Part shown: piece after piece, positions 20,001 to 27,134 of the stretch
Layout of the letters: each line of letters begins with the position of its first letter
How positions within the stretch are numbered: position 1 is the first letter of the stretch
Source: an uncultured Methanobrevibacter sp.
GTDB lineage: Archaea; Methanobacteriota; Methanobacteria; Methanobacteriales; Methanobacteriaceae
NCBI GenBank assembly: GCA_900317865.1
Contig: ONIK01000014.1
Location: 1-54,339, forward strand
DNA length: 54,339 nt
Direction: 5' to 3'
Translations under genes and position numbers: made by a program
The notes under the pieces: generated by a model
What the model saw: only the letters and a program-made list of their open reading frames with translations
The model's database searches: none
Told to the model about the DNA's origin: nothing

Positions 20001-20648
20001 CTTTTCTTCAACAAGAGAAATGTCGGCTAATGTTGATTTGGTAATATCTGTTGACAAAAATTGTTTTATTATGGTGTTAATACTTTTTAAGAACTGATTT
20101 ACATATATATCAGAATATAATTGGTCATTATAAGTGGAAGATAAAATAAATTCATTATCATTTTTTTGAATATCTAAATAAAAATTATATTTGTATTTTA
20201 AAGAATTTGGATTTAAATCTTTATTGAAAGCATAATAGAATTCAGTCTGGAAGTCATATTCATCAATTATTTTATCAATTGAAAATTTGGAATATTTTAA
20301 ATTTTCCTCATAATCGTTTTGGATTTGCATTAAATAATTTTTAATGGATATTTCCCTCTTTTCAAAATTAGTCGTAAAAATAATATTATTTTTATGAAAA
20401 ATTAAATTTTTATAGGAAAAATTAAATTTATTCAATGTTAATGCAGTACTTGCTAAAAAAAGTATATTTTCGGATATTGAATTCTCTTTGCAGAATTCTT
20501 CAACACTGTCTTTTTTTATTTTTAATTCATTTTTATTTAATTTAGGCTTTTCAACACCATTTAAATCTGGATTGAGTATTGTAGATTCATCAAAGCCTTT
20601 AATTATTCTTAAAAAGTATTTGTTGTAATTTACATTTCTATCAATCAT
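11067..20648 (-). CDS. Three-module nonribosomal peptide synthetase with terminal reductase
   Basis: A 3193-residue synthetase. Order: residues 1-215, the C-terminal half of a condensation domain without HHxxxDG; A1 about 228-690 (SGSTG near 370, YGPTE near 503); carrier T1 with Ser741 in GFTSL; C2 with HHIITDG from 924; A2 about 1225-1690 (SGSTG near 1370, YGPTE near 1502); T2 with Ser1745; C3 with HHIITDG from 1928; A3 about 2225-2690; T3 with Ser2745 in the canonical GGTSL; then a thioester reductase from about 2820 with GVTGFLGAH and a catalytic YxxxK (YLNSK near 2985). Pocket residues read as DVDEFGSITK (A1) and DTEEVGSIAK (A2 and A3), resembling ornithine/lysine codes. The predicted product is a reductively released tripeptide aldehyde or alcohol. 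The carrier domains need a phosphopantetheinyl transferase, which is not in this window. The start ATG follows GAGCGGAT. The downstream MATE gene follows after 11 bp. Confidence 0.95.
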   Translation of the reverse strand: MIDRNVNYNKYFLRIIKGFDESTILNPDLNGVEKPKLNKNELKIKKDSVEEFCKENSISENILFLASTALTLNKFNFSYKNLIFHKNNIIFTTNFEKREISIKNYLMQIQNDYEENLKYSKFSIDKIIDEYDFQTEFYYAFNKDLNPNSLKYKYNFYLDIQKNDNEFILSSTYNDQLYSDIYVNQFLKSINTIIKQFLSTDITKSTLADISLVEEKESIEFEEVKIPFIHKRFEKQVEENPQNIALVADDATLTADELNKKANRIANALIKKGVKPKNNVLVMLHRNSDLIASILGILKAGCAYIPIDLEYPQDRINYIYENSQADYIISDANDHNSLNVKELLEEANESNPDVEITSDDLAYMIYTSGSTGNPKGVMISHENICNQVQNPKSEYKSLLCLATVSFDVSVDDILTSLSNGLKLILASDTQIKNIPELIELIDREKPEVSEITPSRLASYLEVPEFCDVIECLKCVFLGGEQFSTKVYENFKKYSNAIIYNSYGPTETTITSNNKEVTSSDDITVGLPLHNYVTDVRDIDGKLLPQGIMGELYIGGTGVGKGYYNMPDKTEEAFLTINDIPYYRSGDYAIEKPNGEIDIQGRIDNQIKLRGLRIEIGEIESSINKYPAVKQTVVVIKEINNNDHLCAYYTADEEVDASELKEFLKDKLTKYMIPTAYMQLDEMPQTPNGKTDIKALPQPKLDLENIKAENETEEKLFEIAAELINTDQFGVTDELYSIGFTSLILMKFNSLIYAEMRVNLDISILFNDPTIKKLASEIESSNKNSDLAEIIELTNSMDYLPLTDNQIGVYYECIQNPGEIKYTMPTTMRMGSDVDAEKLREAIIKTVEAHPYLKTRIVMNDKGELKQKRCDNIAIDNIEIVEVNSITDQEMLENDVKAYSFDNEQLFRIKIYKTPDETVLFTDFHHIITDGVSQINFFDDIANIYEGNEINEEIVDGYAYSLIEDNLKNSDAYEKAKEFFDEKLSQEIESTVLTPNLKGNPDEGKLKTAFKTIDTKEIKEFCNRYSINQNTLFLSGLVLTLNKYTFSNKALITSIFNGRSNSYYYNTQGFLVKTLPLIFSNENRQITIKEFIKSVDEVWKDTMTNSIYPYTKIAEEYHLKPEFFYTYQDFIDSDSRTINGTLYEENELESDKLNETEYKINFDIDVSEDKVEFIIQYNDELYTQDYIETFMESMAHVLNQFIENDINELMICDVELETTKELPTFIPLDNPFVHKRFETQVESKPDDIALVSNDMEYSYRELNELSNRIANGLINRGVKPRHNILIMLPRTKELIASIIGVLKAGCGFIPIDMEYPKERIEYIYENSRADYIIANETQENTLDIKELLEENNIENPDVEISPDDTAYMIYTSGSTGKPKGVMIGHENACNETESNPKCEYDNLLSIATIAFDTSLEDILTGLTNGIKIIFANDSEIKNVVDLISLIKKEKPQVMEFTPSRLLSYLEVDEFCEVIGCAECIVMGGEQFSAKAFDGVKEYTDAKVYNSYGPTEATIASNYKEITDPNAITIGKALQNYVTEVRDIDGQLLPKGVMGELYIGGTGVGKGYYNMPDKTKEVYLTINNIPYYRSGDYAIELPDGDIDIKGRIDNQIKLRGLRIEIGEIESNITRFPNIKNTVVAIKKINNSDHLCAYFTAETDIDINLLKRYLQSKLTKYMVPTVFMQIDEIPQTPNGKTDMKALPDPSLALDFVEPETKTEKLIFRLVSSLSSAEEFGITDDLYSLGFTSLTLMKLNSMIYNETDVNIEITDLFNNPTIQNLADKVDNNINVQIDISEFIKTAESMDLFPLTSNQLGIYYECAQTDEIKYTMPSAIRFASSVDPLKLKQAIIDCIEAHPYLKTRIITTPEGELRQKRCDDAEIDDIEIIEVDSITNREMMDKDIQYIPLDNNQLFRFKIYKTPEETVLFSDIHHIITDGVSMDLLFEDILSLYNGGEINEEIVDGYAYSLIEQELSENEVSKEYYKNRFSQGFESTVLTPNLNGNPDEADIKLIDEIVDSSFVRLFCKDHSLSPNVLFMSATVLALNKFTFSDKTLITTIFNGRSNSNYFNTQGMLVKTLPIMIGSENRNMMVEDFIKIVDKSWKDALVHSNYPYTTLSEEYQLKPEFFYAYHGAFETDNLEIDGNTYAMEELDGTVATDYKINMDVYDDGDMISMLIEYNDQIYTEEYVTDFLKAIKYILVQFFVNDMDKLRINEIELAPNFLLPEFEELDNPFLHKRFEVQVAEKPDEIALVASDETLTYKELDEKANRIANALIGKGVKPRSNILIMLPRNSDLIASIIGVLKAGCAFIPLDLKFPKERIEYIYENSQADYIINMDGLVLNSLSIKELLEENNITAPNMDISPDDLAYMIYTSGSTGNPKGVMISHENVCNQVEANPKCQYNNLLSIATVAFDTALEDILTGITNGIKIIFADDDEIKSIVELVRLIKREQPEVMEFTPSRLLSYLEFEEFCDAIGCAKCIVMGGEQFSAKAFNGVKKYCDAAVYNSYGPTEATIASNYKEITDPENITIGKALKNYVTEVRDIDGKLLPKGVMGELYIGGTGVGKGYYNMPDKTREVYLTIDDIPYYKSGDYAITLPDGDIDIKGRIDNQIKLRGLRIEIGEIESNISNFLNIKQNVVVIKEIRNNEHLCAYYTAEDNIDKDELKAYLNERLTQYMVPTVFMQIDEMPQTPNGKTDVKALPEPKLELTYVAPKNKVEHTICAIYSSILDIEIVGAEDNFFEIGGTSLIASKLIIELLKQDYDVKYDDIFKNQTPRKLASFLSGDEIDDDLDVDIIENYDYTKINNLLEKNTFENFAQGSNTELGNVLLTGVTGFLGAHVLYEYIKNEEGTIYCMLRKGKFNTCEERFIDLMNYYFDEDFTDLIGSRIILSEGDITNLDDFKKLDDYPIDTIINCAAIVKHYTHDDYIFRVNVDGVINGLEFAEANNITYIQISTTSVLDEYTEDSDLSIDHCDERTFYWGQDLSNKYLNSKFLAERMVLEKALNGLNVKIIRVGNLMARQSDGMFQKNYETNAFLNGIKAIKNLKATIPEISEEVVELSPIDYVAKATLELAKAPKECTVFHAVTDKWIPTSDIIDVLNSFGFGIKDVTHEEFREIYKQNMDENIQGIITADLTIDDFAEDDVESEYVESDDGELVVMDQTIEILKTFGFTWPECDKDYLTKFIKHLIALKYFD
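12931..19007 (-). repeat. Three near-identical 65-bp blocks within the NRPS adenylation domains
   Basis: The same 65-base stretch occurs at 12931-12995, 15931-15995 and 18943-19007, one per A domain. The first and third copies are identical and the middle differs at one base. They encode the conserved core MGELYIGGTGVGKGYYNMPD. Flanking DNA in the same domains is clearly diverged, especially in A1. This points to module duplication followed by local gene conversion, or to unusually strong constraint. Confidence 0.85.
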
Positions 20649-20886
20649 ATTATCCGCTCATTGAAAATATTTATCAATAAATAATTTATCTTTTAACTTA
20701 AATATATTTTATTTTACTGTTCATAATTTCAATTTATTTTTACTCAAAATTTAGATTATGATATGGTATTCATATTATTAATTGTGGATTTATCTATTTT
20801 TTGTGTTATCAGAATATTTTAGGTAAATATTATATATTAAAATTAATAAAAATATTATAATAATATAAATTGGATAATGAGGTATT
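20649..20886. promoter_or_regulatory. Divergent promoter region of the NRPS unit and the membrane coiled-coil gene
   Basis: A 238-bp AT-rich gap between two gene starts pointing apart. TATA-like TAAATATATTTTA at about 20700-20712 lies some 55 bp before the NRPS start. TATATATTAA at 20831-20840 lies about 50 bp before the rightward gene. No long palindrome that would mark a dedicated operator was found. Promoter positions are read from composition only. Confidence 0.35.
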
Positions 20887-21306
20887 ATGAGAAAATCTAG
20901 ATTAAGTTTATTCAAATCTACTTCTATGTTAATTTCAGTTGTTGGAATTATCATGATTGTTGCTACAATTATTGTCGTGGCTTATGTGGGTTTTAGTGTT
21001 GTTAATGAATCAATTACTGATCAAATTTCCTCTGGAAATCAATATGATGATTTGGCTAATTTAAGGTCACAATATGGTGATTTGGAATCAAAATTTGATT
21101 CTGTAAAGTCAACTTATTATTCTGGTGGTCAAGATAAAATTCAAAAATATAATGATGCAAGGTTAGAATTGTCTCGAGCAAAATCCGCTATTGATAATGT
21201 TCAGTCTGCACTCGATGCTAATAAACCATCTAATGAAGTGGATAGTAGAATTACATTTGCCAAACAAAAATTGTCTGATGCTCGTATGGCATTTGATAAT
21301 CTTTAA
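20887..21306 (+). CDS. Membrane-anchored coiled-coil protein, function unknown
   Basis: A 139-residue protein with one strong N-terminal membrane segment at about 14-38 (MLISVVGIIMIVATIIVVAYVG) and a hydrophilic remainder with heptad-like spacing (DLANLRSQYGDLESKFDSVKS, then ARLELSRAKSAIDNVQSAL). This suggests an anchored coiled coil facing either the cytoplasm or the pseudomurein side. GAGGT precedes the ATG. It shares its upstream region with the NRPS but runs the opposite way. It overlaps the end of rlmE by 4 bp tail to tail. I do not recognise the family. Confidence 0.75.
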   Translation: MRKSRLSLFKSTSMLISVVGIIMIVATIIVVAYVGFSVVNESITDQISSGNQYDDLANLRSQYGDLESKFDSVKSTYYSGGQDKIQKYNDARLELSRAKSAIDNVQSALDANKPSNEVDSRITFAKQKLSDARMAFDNL

Positions 21307-21938
21307 TCTTTTTTCCTTATTTTTTTTACACGATGCTTAAATCCTAAACCAACAACATACATTTCAGAACTTTTTTTACGTGAAGATGGTGGTTTTGTGG
21401 TTTTAACTTGTCTGAATTTCTTTTTTAGCCCATCTAACATTTCTTTATATTCTGGACCTTGAAATACTTTCATAACCAGATTGCCTTTTTGTTCTAGAAT
21501 ATTATCTGCTATTCCGATAACGGCATTTGTTAAATCAATTGACCTTAATTGGTCTAGGTTTTTGATACCGCATAATTCTGGGGATGCATCACTCATCACT
21601 ACTTTTGCTTTTCCTCCGATAACTCGCATAATCTTGTCTTGAACTTCCTGTGTTGTAAAATCCCCTTTTATTCTATAATAATTTTCTTCCGGAAGTGCTC
21701 TTATGTGATTGAGGTCTACACCGACTACAATACCATCTTCACCTACTTTTTCTAAAGCTACTTGGGACCATCCTCCAGGTGCGGCTCCAAGGTCAACTAC
21801 GGTATTGGACTGTTTAATGATTTTATATTTTTTATCTAATTGTTTAAGTTTATAGGATGCTCTTGAACGGTAATCTTCTGCTTTTGCTCTTTTATAATAT
21901 GGATCGTTTTTTCTTTCCATCTGCCATTTACTTCCCAT
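21303..21938 (-). CDS. rlmE: Ribosomal RNA ribose 2'-O-methyltransferase, RlmE/FtsJ family
   Basis: SAM-dependent methyltransferase that modifies a uridine ribose in the large-subunit rRNA A-loop in relatives. SAM binding is by DLGAAPGGWSQVA. The K-D-K-E catalytic set is represented by Lys in YKLKQLDKKY, Asp in VMSDASPELCG, Lys in LVMKVFQG and a late Glu in SSEMY. The protein has 211 residues from ATG 21938, which has GGAGG six bases upstream; the longer open frame that begins inside the upstream gene is not needed. It starts one base after the phosphodiesterase stop, so the two are co-transcribed. Confidence 0.92.
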   Translation of the reverse strand: MGSKWQMERKNDPYYKRAKAEDYRSRASYKLKQLDKKYKIIKQSNTVVDLGAAPGGWSQVALEKVGEDGIVVGVDLNHIRALPEENYYRIKGDFTTQEVQDKIMRVIGGKAKVVMSDASPELCGIKNLDQLRSIDLTNAVIGIADNILEQKGNLVMKVFQGPEYKEMLDGLKKKFRQVKTTKPPSSRKKSSEMYVVGLGFKHRVKKIRKKD

Positions 21939-21939
21939 T

Positions 21940-22470
21940 TTAATCCTCCGGATATTGTGTAAAATCAAGTGCACTACATACTGGGGCACCAATTTTAATT
22001 ATTTCAACATCAACATTTTTATCATTTACTTCAAGTAACATTACTGTTCTATCTGCAAGTCGGGGTACAATTGGACTTCCAGGATTCAAAAGTAAAACAT
22101 CTTCAACCTGTTCTATTTTCGGCTGGTGGGAGTGTCCTGTAACTAAAATATCCACATCCAATTGTTTTGCCAGGTATAATAACTGTTGTGTATCTGCTCT
22201 TGGATAAACTTCACCATGAGCCACTCCAATTTTAACTCCTTCAACATCTATTGTCCGCGCTTTTGGCAAATCAAGTCCTGCAACTCTGTCCATATTTCCT
22301 TGAATGGCCAAGACTGGTGCTATTTTTTCTAATTCATCAATAACTGCTTGTATTGTCAAATCACCTGCATGAATAATCAAGTCAACATCTTTAAATGCAT
22401 CTAAAACATTTTGTGGAATTATTCTGGCCCTATCTGGAATATGTGTATCTGAAATTAATCCTATTAGCAT
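21940..22470 (-). CDS. Metallophosphoesterase, YfcE/MJ0936 type
   Basis: Dimetal phosphodiesterase of the calcineurin-like superfamily, 176 residues. All metal-binding motifs are present: SDTHIPD at 7-13, HAGDLT near 35, GNMD near 57, AHGE near 84 and TGHSHQP near 111. MJ0936-type proteins hydrolyse phosphodiesters in vitro with Ni or Mn; the in vivo substrate is not known. AGGAAAAAAT precedes the ATG. It is the first gene of a two-gene unit with rlmE, divergent from purP. Confidence 0.9.
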   Translation of the reverse strand: MLIGLISDTHIPDRARIIPQNVLDAFKDVDLIIHAGDLTIQAVIDELEKIAPVLAIQGNMDRVAGLDLPKARTIDVEGVKIGVAHGEVYPRADTQQLLYLAKQLDVDILVTGHSHQPKIEQVEDVLLLNPGSPIVPRLADRTVMLLEVNDKNVDVEIIKIGAPVCSALDFTQYPED

Positions 22471-22579
22471 ATTTTTTCCTCAAATATATTTTGTTTATTA
22501 TTACTTTTAAAGATTAAATAAAAACAGTTATTAATTTATAATTACATAAATATTATCATCATCTTCGAGGATTGATTTT

Positions 22580-23655
<1,076 letters not shown>

Positions 23656-23671
<16 letters not shown>

Positions 23672-23688
23672 ATTTAGTTATTATTTTT
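23656..23688. terminator. Bidirectional stem-loop terminator at the end of purP
   Basis: AAAAATAATAAC at 23656-23667 pairs with GTTATTATTTTT at 23677-23688, a 12-bp stem with a 9-base loop. On the plus strand it is followed by several T-runs. It overlaps the stop codons of both converging genes, so it can end transcripts from both sides. Confidence 0.6.
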
Positions 23689-24087
23689 CTTTTTATTTTT
23701 ATTTTTTCCAATTTTTTGCTTTTTTTCGTATTCTACTTTTGCTTTTTCACGACTGTTTTTAGCCCATGCACCAACAACACCAATTAAAGCACCTATGAGT
23801 AGGATACCTATTACTAATGTTATTGTACCTGTTTCAGTTGTGAAAAAACCATTAAATTCTCCAAATGTACCAATAAATGCTAAATATACTATAGGTGTTG
23901 CTGCAAATGCGCCGAGTACAGCACCATATTTGATGTTTTTTGCATTATATCCAACATATAGTAATCCTATAGATGAAAATAGCATTAACCAGTCAAATTT
24001 TGTAGTTGATGCAATAATGATTAATCCTGCAGTTATTGCAGCACCAATTATTAATGACTTCCAATCAATATCCTTATTTATGTCCAT
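23674..24087 (-). CDS. Small multi-pass membrane protein, function unknown
   Basis: A 137-residue protein with about four hydrophobic segments (around 12-26, 31-46, 55-75 and 85-107) and a very basic C-terminal tail (KKQKIGKNKNKKKNNN) that should stay in the cytoplasm. GGGGAG lies before the ATG. It begins 3 bp after the stop of the 125-aa membrane protein gene, and the two share length, glycine-rich helices and opening style (..W+.LIIG...), so they may be distant paralogues. No function is apparent. Confidence 0.75.
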   Translation of the reverse strand: MDINKDIDWKSLIIGAAITAGLIIIASTTKFDWLMLFSSIGLLYVGYNAKNIKYGAVLGAFAATPIVYLAFIGTFGEFNGFFTTETGTITLVIGILLIGALIGVVGAWAKNSREKAKVEYEKKQKIGKNKNKKKNNN

Positions 24088-24090
24088 ATT

Positions 24091-24468
24091 TTATCTCCCC
24101 TCTTTTTTTGATGAAATAGCTCCTCCTACAGCTCCAGTAATTCCCATAACTATTGCATAGTAAATTAACTCCATTAATACTTCAAATAAACTAGCTATTC
24201 CAGAAATTGTAAATCCTGTAAGTCCTCCTAAAACTCCGGTTAAACTGCTTCCTACTGTAACAAGTATTACAAAAAGTATAGCAGATACAATCGTACCAAA
24301 TGCCCCTGCAACTGCGGCATTCCAAAGCCCACCAAGAACTCCCGAATGAGCAATATAACCTACTATGAATCCAACAATTAATAATCCTATAAATTCATAG
24401 TGTCCAAAGAATGCTTTTACGAAAACGGCTAATATAAAACCGATTATTACTGCACGCCAGTTAGTCAT
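24091..24468 (-). CDS. Small glycine-rich membrane protein, DUF5518-like
   Basis: A 125-residue hydrophobic protein with four membrane segments and many small residues (GFIVGYIAHSGVLGGLWNAAVAGAFGTIV), the pattern of archaeal DUF5518 proteins that open MTNWRAVIIGFILA. GGTG-type ribosome site (reverse of TTTCACC) before the ATG. It is first in a two-gene unit with the 137-aa membrane protein. The family name is from pattern recognition and the role is unknown. Confidence 0.72.
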   Translation of the reverse strand: MTNWRAVIIGFILAVFVKAFFGHYEFIGLLIVGFIVGYIAHSGVLGGLWNAAVAGAFGTIVSAILFVILVTVGSSLTGVLGGLTGFTISGIASLFEVLMELIYYAIVMGITGAVGGAISSKKEGR

Positions 24469-24535
24469 TATTTCACCTTTAACTAAATTTAATGAATATT
24501 AATTTATGTGTTGGTATTAAAAAGATTTGCGATAT

Positions 24536-25636
24536 TTAATACAAATCTGATAGTTTATCCTTAATTTGTTCAAGCACTGCTAAGTGCATTCTTTTTGTAA
24601 ATTCTGCTCTGTCATTTTGGTTTAAAACATCAAGATAACCTTGTGAAACCAAATTAAATGCAAATGGTGTTGGAATTACCGTATTGATTGTTTTTATTTC
24701 CATTTCTTCTGATGCAATCCATTCAATTACTTTTTGTGCATTATCAACATCCATATAATCTTCAAGCGCTTCTCTTTTTGCTTCTTTTAGTATTGAAAAA
24801 TTTTCATCCATTTCCTGGACAAATTTAAGAAGTATTTTTCCGCGTACTTGCTGGCGTCCTACTGATTTGGATTCTCCTTTATATCTTCTTAAAGTCATTA
24901 ATGAACGGCCGGCACAATGTCTAAAACGGCTAGCCAGTGTTTCTGTTTTATCAAGGGATTGTGTAAGTATTGGTCGGAAATTTTCTGGTGTCAATTCTCT
25001 AAATGATTCAAGTCCTCCTATTTTGCTGTCTGAACTTAAGTAAAATCCATTGTCGGATATGGATATTGTAACATTCATGTTGTATCTTCTTGCTACCAAG
25101 TAAGCAACTGCACGGGAGAGTGCATCATTTACCTTTCTTCCAAACAAAGTGTGGAATATTACAAAGCGTCTGTCACCAAAACCTCGGTAATATTCAATCA
25201 GCAGTTTTCTGTTGCTGGGTATTTGGGCAAACTTGAACTGTTCAACAAAATATTCATAAATTGAATTTGCAGCAAAGTCATCAACATAAAGATAATCATA
25301 AATAAATTCCATTATGTGTTCTTTGCTCCTCCTATATTGAAACATAGAATCCATATGTGCTCTGAAGCGTTGTATGTCCATTGCTAAATCAAATGATAAT
25401 GGCAACTGCTGTGAAAACCATGAAGGGATTGTTGGGGGTCCGCTTGATGGTGAAACATTGATTGTCATCCCTTTGCCATAATTAAATCTGTAAGTATTTC
25501 CGCCTAAAACAAAAGTGTCTCCCTTTTTAAGTCTTTCCATAAATTCCGCTTCAATTCTACCGACTGTCTCACCATCACACTTAACTAAAACTCCTGAACT
25601 ATCGGGAATAGTACCAATATTGGTTGAATAAAGCAT
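24536..25636 (-). CDS. Lhr-type helicase, C-terminal part (second half of a split gene)
   Basis: 366 residues matching the winged-helix and Lhr-core part that follows the helicase domains in archaeal Lhr (about 850-900 residues when whole). It opens MLYSTNIGTIPDSSGVLVKC. In the same frame just upstream of this ATG the codons WRKLAR continue the family pattern (..RRGKLARxxYxTNIGTIPD), so the true coding sequence does not begin at this Met. The first half ends at a TAG five bases upstream. Adding one base in the A-run at 25646-25649 would join the frames as ..GGEKLARMLYSTN... The roughly 30 residues usual at this junction also seem missing. Either a disrupted gene, a frameshifted sense product or two interacting polypeptides. 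Confidence 0.85.
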   Translation of the reverse strand: MLYSTNIGTIPDSSGVLVKCDGETVGRIEAEFMERLKKGDTFVLGGNTYRFNYGKGMTINVSPSSGPPTIPSWFSQQLPLSFDLAMDIQRFRAHMDSMFQYRRSKEHIMEFIYDYLYVDDFAANSIYEYFVEQFKFAQIPSNRKLLIEYYRGFGDRRFVIFHTLFGRKVNDALSRAVAYLVARRYNMNVTISISDNGFYLSSDSKIGGLESFRELTPENFRPILTQSLDKTETLASRFRHCAGRSLMTLRRYKGESKSVGRQQVRGKILLKFVQEMDENFSILKEAKREALEDYMDVDNAQKVIEWIASEEMEIKTINTVIPTPFAFNLVSQGYLDVLNQNDRAEFTKRMHLAVLEQIKDKLSDLY

Positions 25637-25641
25637 TCTTG

Positions 25642-27054
25642 CTAATTTTCTCCACCCATATAACTTAATACATCCTCATAATCATCTCTTGTGAGATCTT
25701 TATAGCAGTAACTTTTCCGTATCACGTCATAGGCATAATCAATATCCCAAACATTTTCAATAGCCATTCCATAAAGATGCTGTGCTAATACATCCAAACA
25801 GTTTTTTGGAATTTGAATATTGTCTATTTTGCCTTCCTTTGCATTTTTTAAAAGAATGGAACATTCTACCAAATCATCCCTGTCAGTCACAATGATTTTT
25901 CCTCTGGATTTTTCATGTAATCTATGGCCGCTACGCCCAATCCTCTGAAGAGCTCTGGAAACGGATTTTGGTGAATTAATAAGAACCACTAAATCTATAT
26001 AACCGATATCAATACCTAACTCCAAGGATGTTGAGGATACAACAGCTTTAAGTTTTCCTTCTTTTAAACTATTTTCTGTTTCTAGTCTAACCTCTTTTGA
26101 AAGGGATGAATGGTGTGCCATAATATTTTTGCTGTTGTAATTCATTGGAAACATTTTTTTGAGATTATAGACAAACCTTTCAGTTCCGCTACGGGTATTG
26201 GTAAAGATTAATGTTGTTTTATTTTCTTGAATTAAATCATCAAGCATACTATATAGCCCTAAACGAGTATCTTCTTCATCAGCAATTGTAATGTCACTTA
26301 CAGGACACATAACTTCCATATCCAGGTCTTTTAAATAATTTATATTAACAACTTCACAGTCTCTTTCAACACCATATTCATAACCTACTAAAAAACGGGC
26401 AACTTCATCAAGTGGACTAACAGTAGCTGAAAGACCTATTCTTGTAAAGTGACCTACCAGATGCTGCAGTCTTTCAAGGGATAAACTTAAGTGAACACCC
26501 CTTTTATTTTCGGCCAAAGAATGAATTTCATCAATAATAACATATTTTACATGACTCAATTTTTCCCGGAATTTGGGAGCAACAAGAAGAATGGATAATG
26601 TTTCGGGTGTTGTTATTAGGATATGTGGTGGGACTTTAAGCATTTTTTGCCTTTGATACTGGGTTGTATCTCCTGTCCTTACAGCTTTTCTAATGCCTAA
26701 GGGCTTTCCTGCAATTTCTTCTATTTCTCTTAATGGTTCATCTAAATTTTTCTCAATATCATTGTCCAGAGCTTTTAGTGGAGAAATGTAAATGCAGTAA
26801 ACTTTATCTTCAAGTTTTCCCTTTTCAGACAGTGTTGTTAACTCACTTATTATTGATAAAAAAGATGTTAATGTTTTACCTGAACCGGTTGGTGATGAAA
26901 CCAGAATATTTTTATTTTTATGTATTTCAATTATGGATCTTTTCTGAGCAGGTGTAAAGTCATCAAATTTATTATCGAACCACTCTCTAACCCATGGATG
27001 TAGTATTTTGTAAATAGCTTTTTTTGAATAATTTTTAGTCTGCTCATGAATCAT
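25642..27054 (-). CDS. Lhr-type DEAD/H helicase, N-terminal part (first half of a split gene)
   Basis: 470 residues holding both RecA-like domains of an Lhr-family superfamily 2 helicase, a 3'-5' DNA translocase linked to DNA repair. Motifs: Q-motif FTPAQKRSI, Walker A SSPTGSGKT near 54-62, DEIH in VIIDEIHSLAENKRG, SAT in GLSATVSP, motif V STSLELGIDIGYIDLV, and motif VI QRIGRSGHR. The winged-helix part begins (NCLDVLAQHLYGMA) but the frame ends at ..SYMGGEN just before the conserved KLAR block, which continues in the neighbouring frame. All ATPase motifs are intact, so this half could still hydrolyse ATP. Confidence 0.88.
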   Translation of the reverse strand: MIHEQTKNYSKKAIYKILHPWVREWFDNKFDDFTPAQKRSIIEIHKNKNILVSSPTGSGKTLTSFLSIISELTTLSEKGKLEDKVYCIYISPLKALDNDIEKNLDEPLREIEEIAGKPLGIRKAVRTGDTTQYQRQKMLKVPPHILITTPETLSILLVAPKFREKLSHVKYVIIDEIHSLAENKRGVHLSLSLERLQHLVGHFTRIGLSATVSPLDEVARFLVGYEYGVERDCEVVNINYLKDLDMEVMCPVSDITIADEEDTRLGLYSMLDDLIQENKTTLIFTNTRSGTERFVYNLKKMFPMNYNSKNIMAHHSSLSKEVRLETENSLKEGKLKAVVSSTSLELGIDIGYIDLVVLINSPKSVSRALQRIGRSGHRLHEKSRGKIIVTDRDDLVECSILLKNAKEGKIDNIQIPKNCLDVLAQHLYGMAIENVWDIDYAYDVIRKSYCYKDLTRDDYEDVLSYMGGEN

Positions 27055-27134
27055 GTTATCAATTTGGTTTTATCTTAAAGATTATATATTTTTGAAATCT
27101 AATAATTAATATATTGATATTAGAGGTTATAAAA

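Noticed and set aside
21939..21992. Longer N-terminus for RlmE starting inside the phosphodiesterase gene
   Set aside because: The extra 18 residues are not family-like, and GGAGG points to the ATG at 21938.
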